DNA of 64,000 nucleotides. Source: Pseudomonadota bacterium (GTDB taxonomy: Bacteria > Pseudomonadota > Gammaproteobacteria > Burkholderiales > JAKAFK01). The position numbers and the translations under genes are program-made. Of this stretch, positions 1 through 6,547 are shown in pieces. Numbering within the stretch: position 1 is the first letter of the stretch; each line of letters begins with the position of its first letter. The notes under the pieces are model-generated. The model was not told the origin of the DNA and made no database searches. It saw only the letters and a program-made list of their open reading frames with translations. The stretch lies in contig JAKAFK010000004.1 in assembly GCA_021817985.1 (NCBI GenBank), positions 1 to 64,000 of the forward strand, in the 5' to 3' direction.

Positions 1-1
1 C

Positions 2-286
2 GTTGAGGCGCACATCTTCGTCGCCTTGCTGGCCTACTGCCTGCAGGTCACGCTCAAGCATCAGGTCAGGCGCGCAGCATTGGAGAAGTTCAAGACCATC
101 CAGATGGTGGACGTGCATCTACCCACCTCCGACGGCCGCCAAATCATCTTGTCTCGTTATCCCCAGCCAGAGCCCGAGCACCGTATGCTGCTCAACGTCC
201 TGCGGCTACAGTTGCCGACCCAGCCGCCCCCTAAGATCACGACGCGGTACCGGCTTGTGGAGGTTAGGGAGCCCTGCCCGGCGTAG
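2..286 (+). CDS. IS1634-family transposase, C-terminal part (cut by window edge)
   Basis: The reading frame is open from base 2 and stops at 284-286. The residues read VEAHIFVALLAYCLQVTL near the start and end in a proline-rich PTQPPPKI stretch, the pattern I know from the C-terminus of IS1634-family (IS4-superfamily) transposases. The N-terminus, including the DDE catalytic residues, would lie left of the window, so whether the gene is intact cannot be judged. It is not the same member as the complete element at 6548-8509, since the C-terminal sequences differ strongly. A 30-bp sequence repeated elsewhere (338-367) follows about 50 bp downstream and is probably the end of this element. Confidence 0.6.
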   Translation, partial: VEAHIFVALLAYCLQVTLKHQVRRAALEKFKTIQMVDVHLPTSDGRQIILSRYPQPEPEHRMLLNVLRLQLPTQPPPKITTRYRLVEVREPCPA

Positions 287-317
287 TGAAGACCGTCAGC
301 AGTGCTATCGTGTAAAT

Positions 318-865
318 TCAGCACCTTAATGACGACCACACCCTCGAATAGCGAAAGATGGGGTAGCTCTCCTTGTGGCCGATGACTTCGTATTGATTCG
401 GGGACAACCATGCGGCATCCGGATTAGGCACCTCGATGATCTTTATGGGAACCTGGTCGGCATCGAAGATGGGGGCAACGTCGTCATCGGCGTGCACGCC
501 AGTCGGGTTATGAACCTGGGCGAGGATGACCGGAGCGGCATCGATGGTCGCCATCAGGGGAAGCGTCAACCGCGCGGATCGGCCGAAAGCCCCCAGCAGA
601 TGCGCGAGGCGCATGGGTTCCCCACGCACCCATCCCATACACTGCGATACAGCCCGACCACCAGAATCCCCGAGGCCAAGTTCGTGACGAGCCCGCGAAC
701 GGCCATGAAAGTCCACAAGTCCTCCCTGATTGCGGCGAAACGCATGGCGCTCGCCATGCCCAACAGAAGCATCCAGACCAGCATCAGCCCGGCATAGCGC
801 AAAAATCGAGACCGCACCAGGGCAGTTGCCGCGGAAGACGCCTCCCCCATGGTTCTCGCCATCAC
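318..865 (-). pseudogene. Possible frameshifted membrane-protein gene, disrupted at its 3' end
   Basis: Two overlapping minus-strand frames look protein-like. The first (start 865, stop 566) gives a basic N-terminus, then a hydrophobic segment (YAGLMLVWMLLLGMASAM) and a second hydrophobic stretch (LVTNLASGILVVGLY). In another frame the reading continues through residues such as APVILAQVHNPTGVHADDD and VPNPDAAWLSPNQYEV down to the 30-bp repeat at 338-367. A single frameshift between about 600 and 680 would join them, and the repeat then breaks the 3' end. I do not recognise the family. It may equally be two unrelated open frames. Confidence 0.3.
338..367. repeat. 30-bp repeat, copy 1 (likely IS end)
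   Basis: This 30-bp stretch matches 3792-3821 at 29 of 30 positions; the only difference is at 363/3817. Both copies lie next to transposase remnants, so a shared insertion-sequence terminus is the simplest reading. The copy begins ACACCCTCGAATAGCG. Confidence 0.6.
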
Positions 866-1056
866 CTATCCGCCGGTCATTGCTGGTCTCCCTGGGGTTG
901 GCTTATTTTTGGCTGCTACCCACAACACAACGCGCGCTGAAAAGGCGCACGCCGGCGAACCGCCGGTTCGCGCGTCAAGACAGCCGGCAAGACATTCGGT
1001 CGTCCGTCCGCCGCTCCCCGCGCTCATGTGCCTGCTCACTGCGTTCTCGGTTCGGT

Positions 1057-1557
1057 TTAACGAGGCGGCATCGGGCGATTCAGGGAACGAAAAAAACCCT
1101 GGGCAGGGTCGTCACTCAGCGCCTGGTTGCCGCTGTGGTCCCCTGTATGCGCCATGCGCATGATCAGTGGATTGAAGGGTATTCTGCATCGCTTTAGCTG
1201 CGCCTTGTTCTGGGCCTGCGCGATGCAGAACCTCTCGCTCCATTCGACGCGCGTCTGCTGGGCCAACGCTCTCAACATTTCCCCTCTGTCGATATACAGT
1301 TGCCGGTTCTTGAGACGATAGAGGCGCCGCAATTGGCGTTGATCTTGGGAGATTTTATCCTGCTGCGCGCTGATCATCTTCTCGATCTGAGCCCGGCTGG
1401 GGGAGGGCTGATCGGCGGCCGGCGATCCTTGGACCATAGGCGCGCCAGACGAAGACGGCGCGGTGCGCGCACCATCTGTCGGTGATGCCGCGGCCGCGCC
1501 AGTTGCCCACATCAGCGAAGCGGTGGACACCAACACTAGCCGAGTTTTCCAGCTCAT
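1057..1557 (-). CDS. Exported protein of unknown function, coiled-coil-like
   Basis: A 166-residue protein starting at ATG 1555-1557, chosen because a GAGGAG ribosome-binding site sits just upstream and a signal peptide follows at once (MSWKTRLVLVSTASLMWATG, cleavage near AAAA-SP). The mature part starts with a Ser/Pro/Ala-rich linker, then a charged helical segment rich in Gln, Arg and Lys (around residues 60-100) that could form a coiled coil, and a short tail with two Cys. No catalytic motif is visible. It lies 85 bp downstream of the beta-barrel gene at 1643-2512 on the same strand, so the two may be co-transcribed and could form an envelope pair. Confidence 0.6.
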   Translation of the reverse strand: MSWKTRLVLVSTASLMWATGAAAASPTDGARTAPSSSGAPMVQGSPAADQPSPSRAQIEKMISAQQDKISQDQRQLRRLYRLKNRQLYIDRGEMLRALAQQTRVEWSERFCIAQAQNKAQLKRCRIPFNPLIMRMAHTGDHSGNQALSDDPAQGFFRSLNRPMPPR

Positions 1558-1642
1558 CGGGTTGCTCCTCAGTCGACATCGGTTCCAAAATCGGGTCGAA
1601 GGGGGCATGCACCCCATGGCGCGCAAGAGCTGCTCGATAGCG

Positions 1643-2512
1643 TCAGTACGCATAGCGAAGCCCTATGTTATAGCTCGCGATCCCGGTCGTGCTATTGGGT
1701 TCACTCCATGCATAGGGCGTCCCCGCGATGGGGGCCTGGGCGCTATAGCCGTATTTGAGGCGCTTATAACGCGCGTCGACGAAGGCATAGAGGCGCGAGG
1801 CAAGCGCTACGTCCGCCTCCAGGCCTGCATCATAATAGGCCGATGCGCCCAACTCCGCGCTTCCGTAGGGTGTCGTAATGTTTCCATGGGCCGTGGAACC
1901 CACTGCGACATCCGCCGCAATCACCCACCGTTTACCCAAGGCATACTGGAACAGGCCACCCAGGTCGTAAAAGTCATTCTCATAGGTTTCGCCATAGCCA
2001 TTGGCCCCCAGAAGCTCACGGTCCCACTCATGGGTGCCGAAACCCAGGTATGGCGTCGCCATGAAATCTCTTGACAGCACGATACCCTTTCCGATTCTTG
2101 CCGACCAGTCCTTGATTCTGGCGTGCGAGGTCCCCGCATGAGGGGTAACTGTGCAAGAACCGCCGCCGCAATGCTGAATGCCGCCCTGGTAATTCACGTC
2201 GCCGGCGACGTAGCCATACGACAAGCTCAAGTAGAGGTTCGTCACTTCCCACCGCGCGTCCGGATTGCCACGATCGCCGATATTGCCCATCCAGGAGATC
2301 CCGAGTGACTCCCCGTGGACCTTGCCGTTCTCGGTATCGAAATAGTTGTCGTTGATCGTCTCCCCATAATGCAGCTGACTCAGCTGGTAGGACGCCTCGA
2401 CGGAATTGTTGAGCCGAAGGATGGCGCTAGACGGACTCGCCCCCGCGACCGCCGCGCAAGGCGCGGCAGAGGCGGCCAGTGCCGAAAGAAGAAGCCATTT
2501 CTTGTTCTTCAT
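1643..2512 (-). CDS. Predicted outer-membrane beta-barrel protein
   Basis: A 289-residue protein. ATG 2510-2512 is chosen because the signal peptide MKNKKWLLLSALAASAAPC begins there and a GGGAG element lies upstream; the frame is open further upstream without an export signal. The mature sequence alternates polar and hydrophobic residues with many Tyr, Gly and Asn (VTNLYLSLSYGYVAGDVNY; YDLGGLFQYALGKRWVIAAD) and ends in YNIGLRYAY, a typical C-terminal aromatic beta-strand signal for outer-membrane insertion. It resembles OmpA-like or outer-membrane-beta-barrel domain proteins in general. Substrate is unknown. Confidence 0.6.
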   Translation of the reverse strand: MKNKKWLLLSALAASAAPCAAVAGASPSSAILRLNNSVEASYQLSQLHYGETINDNYFDTENGKVHGESLGISWMGNIGDRGNPDARWEVTNLYLSLSYGYVAGDVNYQGGIQHCGGGSCTVTPHAGTSHARIKDWSARIGKGIVLSRDFMATPYLGFGTHEWDRELLGANGYGETYENDFYDLGGLFQYALGKRWVIAADVAVGSTAHGNITTPYGSAELGASAYYDAGLEADVALASRLYAFVDARYKRLKYGYSAQAPIAGTPYAWSEPNSTTGIASYNIGLRYAY

Positions 2513-2883
2513 GGTCTTGATGCTCCCTGAGGAATATTGTCGTTGTTGAAAGTTTGCCGTTGGGCCCAAGGTCATCCGAGGCTCGGAGCCGAGCCATGAC
2601 ATGGCCAGTGCGAGCGGATGCGCGATTTTTATTTATCTACTGAAGCTTGCGATTCCGCCACGGTTGGTATCCAGGCGCAGCGTGCAAGTAAACGGACGAT
2701 CACCAAAGTCTGGCGAAAAAGCCCCGCTGTCCAGTAGTTGCTTCTGCTGCTCTTCGGCGCTTATCATGAAGATTGCATAATATGGCTCTTCGTCGGATGA
2801 CTACGATAGGTCTGGGATAGCAGACGCCTCCGGGCCCTTGTGAGACAATGTTTTTGTGAAGAACCACTGTCGACGAGGGTTTA
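2513..2883. other. Intergenic region with probable ISL3 left end
   Basis: This holds the promoter side of the minus-strand beta-barrel gene and then the left flank of the ISL3-like transposase. A GGCTCTTCG motif at about 2784-2792 resembles ISL3-family terminal sequences and is the likely left end. The matching right end is not found beyond the truncated transposase. No other gene is seen. Confidence 0.4.
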
Positions 2884-3772
2884 TGGGGGTTGCTATTCCA
2901 GCATCCATGCTGGAATTACGGGGCCAATTTGTCAAGGAGGTTAGGAAGTTGAGTGGGCGCGCGATGCCGGAGAGGTGCTAAGCCGCTACGATCGTGACCG
3001 GCGTTTCAAGCCGGTAGATCACCGGTGGGGTGAACGCGGCCGGGTGGAACGCTACCTGCGGCGACGGGTTTTGGATGTGCCGCTGGCGGGCAAGCGCACG
3101 TATGTGGATATCGAGTACGCCCAGGTCCGTGTCCGGCACAGCCAGGTAATGGTGGAAGCCCTGCCATTTGTGGCGCCTGGGCAGCGGGCGACCAAGCGAA
3201 TGGACTGGCTGGTGAGCGCATTATGCCGCCATATGAGCCTGAGTGCGGTGGCTCGCCACACCGGACTTCCATGGCATTCGGTGAAGAACCTCGACAAGCG
3301 CTGTTTGGCCGACGAGCTGCCGCCGCGACGGCCGGAGCTTCTGGAGGGGCTGGCGCTCATTGGCGTCGACGAGGTGGCGCGGGCCAAGGGCCACGACCAT
3401 CTCACGCTGGTGTACGACATGGAAAGCGGCGATCTGCTGTGGCTCAAGGAGGGACGCACGGCCGAGGCCTTCGGTGAGTTCCTGCAGGCGTTGAGCGAGG
3501 AGTGCGCCCAGGGCGTCAAGGCGGTCGCGATGGACACGGGGCTGGCCTATCAGTCGGCGGTCAGGCAGTGGTTGCCGAATGCTGCCATCGTGTTCGACCG
3601 CTTTCACGTGATGCAGATGTATAGCAAGGTGATCAAGCAGGTGCGGCGTTCCGAGATGCGCAAGGCGGACGAGGAAGGGCAGGCGAAAATTCGCAAGGAG
3701 CGCTTCCTCCCTCTCACAGCGTGGGACACCCAGCACTGTCTCACCTCAAATAGCTCGATTCCCGAAGCCTAA
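2884..3772 (+). pseudogene. ISL3-family transposase, frameshifted and 3'-truncated
   Basis: Residues after 2978 (GVDEVARAKGHDHLTLVYD and VVFDRFHVMQMY-like segments) are typical of ISL3-family DDE transposases; two catalytic Asp contexts are visible (IGVDE and AMDTGLAY). The real start is probably ATG 2884, giving MGVAIPASMLELRGQF, but that frame ends at a TAA at 2978. Restoring one base at about 2977 joins it to the long frame, so one base has been lost. The frame then leaves family-like sequence after about 3690 and stops at 3772, so the C-terminal third with the last catalytic Glu is missing. The element cannot be active by itself. Confidence 0.75.
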
Positions 3773-3791
3773 ATCACGTTGGAACGTAACA

Positions 3792-3821
3792 ACACCCTCG
3801 AATAGCGAAAGATGGGCTAGC
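3792..3821. repeat. 30-bp repeat, copy 2 (likely IS end)
   Basis: 29 of 30 positions match 338-367. It lies between the truncated ISL3 transposase and a small IS1634-like scrap (3837-3873). Confidence 0.6.
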
Positions 3822-3836
3822 AAAGCAGCTCGCCCC

Positions 3837-3873
3837 CTCCAGCAGAAGCGAGTCGAAGCGCTCCTTGCTCCTG
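3837..3873 (-). pseudogene. Scrap of an IS1634-family transposase with internal deletion
   Basis: Bases 3837-3852 match 6851-6866 of the complete element (15 of 16), and bases 3853-3873 match 7047-7067 (20 of 21). The two blocks, about 180 bp apart in the complete transposase gene, are joined here. This is a decayed relic of a related copy with an internal deletion. Confidence 0.5.
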
Positions 3874-3918
3874 CTCTCTCTGTTGAAGCGTCGGATCGGA
3901 TCGTTGACGCCACCCATC

Positions 3919-4371
3919 TCAGAACTGCGGCCGCCCGCTTTGGCAGATAAAGGTGTGGGGATGCGGCGGTTCGCTCGGGACCACCTGCAAGGTGAGAACG
4001 CCGGTATATCGATTCAGGCTGAAGGCATCTTCCGACCCGTCCAGGTGGCCAGCGATGACCCCGGAAGAAACGAAAGTAATGTCACCGTCCGGAAGGATCG
4101 AGTGTTGTCCGTTAGGGTAGATTTGCATCTCGTTGACCGTCTGAGCATTCAGGTCGAGTTTGACGACGTACTGGGTTCCCGCATACCCCGGCCAGTTGGC
4201 GTCGGTATGGCAGACCAGATTCAAAATTTGATCGGCCTGCGCACTCGACTGCAGGCAGGGAAGTGCAACCGCCGACAGCGCCAGCGCAATGGCGATCCGC
4301 TGTATCCGCGTCCGACCGCTGAGCATGGCGGGAAATAAGCTGGCCGTGATGTTCCGTAAGTCGGTATGCAT
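3919..4371 (-). CDS. Small secreted protein, unknown family
   Basis: A 150-residue protein. ATG 4369-4371 is preceded by a GGAGG ribosome-binding site. A long N-terminal signal region has its hydrophobic core at IAIALALSAVALPCLQ and likely cleavage after SAQA. The mature domain has two Cys (LVCHTD and FICQSG) that could pair, and the segment FSLNRYTGVLTLQV near its end. The same pattern (LHIDRLNGTLEYEV) occurs in the product of the gene immediately upstream (4392-4892), so the two look like distant paralogues. I know similar small periplasmic proteins only as uncharacterised. It is the last gene of a minus-strand run from 6017 to 3919. Confidence 0.55.
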   Translation of the reverse strand: MHTDLRNITASLFPAMLSGRTRIQRIAIALALSAVALPCLQSSAQADQILNLVCHTDANWPGYAGTQYVVKLDLNAQTVNEMQIYPNGQHSILPDGDITFVSSGVIAGHLDGSEDAFSLNRYTGVLTLQVVPSEPPHPHTFICQSGRPQF

Positions 4372-4391
4372 GTCGTCGCCTCCAGCACGTT

Positions 4392-4892
4392 TCAAAATTT
4401 CGCCGCCGGCAGCAGCAGAGTGGATTCCGCGCACCTGAACATATCGATCGTATTTGGGTTCAGGACAAACACCTCATATTCGAGAGTACCGTTGAGTCTA
4501 TCGATATGCAAACGTGAGCCGGTAGTTATTTGGACGCTGATAGAGTCTCTGTCCACGTGCACGTAATTTCCGCCTCGTGATGATATGGGCCCGCCGGCAA
4601 TTGTCTGCCAAGCGCCATTCTCGTACTCCTGAAAGTTCTTCCATTGCCAATAAGCCCTGCCTGATGAGGAATCTACCCACACATGGATTCCCGTGGCATA
4701 GCCCGGGGTCATGGGCCGCCCATCATCCGATACGGAGTACGAACTTGGTCCGGTGAGCGCCGGACTGAACGCGCATTCAAGCGAGATGACCGACGCCCTA
4801 GCCACCGTTGACGCCAGCGCCAAACCCGCAATCGTGGCCAAGAGGATAAGTGGTGCGCGCTTCTTTGCAGGCGACCTCCGTACGACCTTCAT
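4392..4892 (-). CDS. Small secreted protein, distant paralogue of the next gene
   Basis: A 166-residue protein starting at ATG 4890-4892, with GGAG seven to ten bases upstream. The signal peptide has a basic n-region (KVVRRSPAKKRAP) and a hydrophobic core (LILLATIAGLALAST), likely cleaved after ARA. The mature part has Cys in LECAF and FRCAE, aromatic strands (AYWQWKNFQEYENGAW) and the motif LHIDRLNGTLEYEV that mirrors LNRYTGVLTLQV in the downstream gene 20 bp away. This suggests a lipocalin-like or beta-sandwich secreted domain. Function unknown. Confidence 0.55.
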   Translation of the reverse strand: MKVVRRSPAKKRAPLILLATIAGLALASTVARASVISLECAFSPALTGPSSYSVSDDGRPMTPGYATGIHVWVDSSSGRAYWQWKNFQEYENGAWQTIAGGPISSRGGNYVHVDRDSISVQITTGSRLHIDRLNGTLEYEVFVLNPNTIDMFRCAESTLLLPAAKF

Positions 4893-4947
4893 GGATTTTC
4901 TCCTTCTGATGGGATTTCTACCGCCACGCCCGACCGGAGGACTACGC

Positions 4948-5685
4948 CTATTTCGCCGGAGGCTGAGAGCCGGCCCCGGACTGGGTGCCGACGACGGTCG
5001 CGGCGATCTTTTCCGCAAACGCCTGCTCGGCTTGCCCGATCTGTTGCCATGCTTTTGCGGTTGTACCGGCGGTGATTTCGCGATGCAAATTCACTGCACC
5101 GCTTTCCAGCAACGCACCTTGCGCGTTATCCATCTGGTAGGTTGCCGACAGAAGTAATGTGTTCGACGAGAGAGCAGGAACAGTGACTTCAGGCAACGGC
5201 AACAAGAATGTGAGGGCCCCCCTAACAGCGGTGTTGGAGGTCGCACCTTTGTCGACCATGCTCCTGGTAATCGTGACGACCAACGTATAGTCCGTCACCC
5301 CGTTTGCGATGGAAGTGATGCCATATCGCGACTGAAACGTCGCGCGAATCCAGTTTTTTATATTGCCTCGTTCCGTAGGACCACATTTCAAGTAATAATT
5401 TTGGTTCACCAGCCAGCCAGGATCGGACGGACAATTCGCCCGCATCCTGATCGCGACTCTCTTGCCGATGTAGGCCGTCCTGACGATTGGACCGGAATAG
5501 GCCGCGGCCGTCGATGGCGCCGACATCGCGGTGGACGGCGGCAACGACGCCGGTCCCGGGGCCGAATTGGCGTTGCCTCCAGTGAGCATCGCCGCTCCCA
5601 AACTGCCCTGGCACCCCGCAAGCGCCAGGGCAATTCCCACAGAGGCAACCATCAGTGCGCAAGAGGTGAGTCTGGTCGTTTGCAT
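4948..5685 (-). CDS. Predicted lipoprotein
   Basis: A 245-residue protein with a clear lipobox (GIALALAGC, Cys at about 25), so it should be lipidated and anchored in the envelope. A Gly/Ala/Ser/Pro linker follows, then a globular domain beginning around residue 65 (VRTAYIGKRVAIRMRANCPS) with a later strand-rich region (DYTLVVTITRSMVDKG; SNTLLLSATYQMDN). A second Cys pair (NCPSD, LKCGP) may form a disulfide. Its ATG begins two bases after the stop of the Cys-rich gene at 5688-6017, so translation is probably coupled. The family is not recognised. Confidence 0.6.
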   Translation of the reverse strand: MQTTRLTSCALMVASVGIALALAGCQGSLGAAMLTGGNANSAPGPASLPPSTAMSAPSTAAAYSGPIVRTAYIGKRVAIRMRANCPSDPGWLVNQNYYLKCGPTERGNIKNWIRATFQSRYGITSIANGVTDYTLVVTITRSMVDKGATSNTAVRGALTFLLPLPEVTVPALSSNTLLLSATYQMDNAQGALLESGAVNLHREITAGTTAKAWQQIGQAEQAFAEKIAATVVGTQSGAGSQPPAK

Positions 5686-5687
5686 GC

Positions 5688-6017
5688 TTATTCCAATTCC
5701 GCGCAGGACGAGTCGACCAGTGTGCCGTTACCCTTTCTTTGGCTCATCCAATGGGTTGGCCGTCTAGTCCGCTGAAGTAACTCGAGGCGGCGATGCCCTT
5801 GACCGAACAGAACCGCCCAGTGAAGTTGCGCCTGGCCCCGCCCGTTCTCCACTCCCGGGCCATAGCTGCAGGTGCCGGCGTAGGTGCATTGATTGTTGCA
5901 GCAGTCCGAATTGGACGAACACGCCTGACCGCCCGAGTTGCAAGCCTGGGCAACGCCAGTCCACAGAAACAAGGCGCAGATGGCTATCATAAGCGCGGAA
6001 GTGCGTTTCCTGGTCAT
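5688..6017 (-). CDS. Small Cys-rich secreted protein (knottin-like pattern)
   Basis: A 109-residue protein. ATG 6015-6017 follows a GGAGAGAG ribosome-binding site. After a signal peptide (MIAICALFLWTGVAQA) the mature N-terminus reads CNSGGQACSSNSDCC then NNQCTYAGTC: six Cys in 25 residues with an S-D-C-C core, the spacing found in disulfide-knotted peptides and dickkopf-like domains. The rest of the frame is basic and of lower complexity, ending in SSCAELE. The stop lies two bases before the lipoprotein start, which supports this frame being translated. It heads the four-gene secreted-protein run 6017-3919. Confidence 0.5.
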   Translation of the reverse strand: MTRKRTSALMIAICALFLWTGVAQACNSGGQACSSNSDCCNNQCTYAGTCSYGPGVENGRGQAQLHWAVLFGQGHRRLELLQRTRRPTHWMSQRKGNGTLVDSSCAELE

Positions 6018-6284
6018 CGCTGTCTCTCTCCTTTTTCCATCACCATGCCGACGCGACATGACGCGAGAGCAAGGCTAGCAAAGGCGAAAACACCGGTATA
6101 GGATGAAATTGCGGGGTTCCGAACCGTCTGCTGATCGCTGACGATTGCCGGCCCGTGGGAAGGGGATGGACCGGTACGTCCTGACGATCCCTTCGGAACC
6201 CTGGCTACCTGTCGCTCCGCTGGCTTTACCACCAAACCCCTTGGAGCCAACCCATCCTCCCCCGCCGCACCCTGCCGCACCTCA

Positions 6285-6547
6285 GCTTTGGCTCCAAACC
6301 CCTTGCACACAAAGCAGCCTGGCTCCAATCTCTTGCGCACAAACCCATTGGCGGCAAAAGAACCATTGCAAACAAACCCCTTGCAGGCAAAACCTTGCCG
6401 GCAACCCACCATCCCCCACTCCCGCTTCGCAGGCAACGCCGCCGTGCTGTTGGATGGCTCTGCTGGCCTTTGCTGGCAATGGTTTTTGCAGGCAACGGTT
6501 TTGCAGCCAAAGCCTTTGCTGACAAAGGATTGCCGCCAAAGCTTTGG
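6285..6547. repeat. Degenerate minisatellite, about 15-bp period
   Basis: About 14 imperfect units share a near-palindromic core TTGCNNGCAA. Units start near 6303, 6320, 6333, 6349, 6366, 6381, 6395, 6426, 6470, 6486, 6501, 6516, 6530 and 6544, so most spacings are 13-17 bp, with gaps around 6410 and 6450. On the minus strand the 15-bp period would encode pentapeptides of the form F-x-C-K-G (for example FACKG, FVCNG, FVCKG). The array runs up to the left end of the IS1634 element. No gene is called here; the remaining part, 6018-6284, is the promoter side of the gene starting at 6017. Confidence 0.6.

Noticed and set aside
6285..6547. Possible CRISPR array
   Set aside because: Units are degenerate, only 13-17 bp apart, and there are no identical repeats with unique spacers or cas genes.
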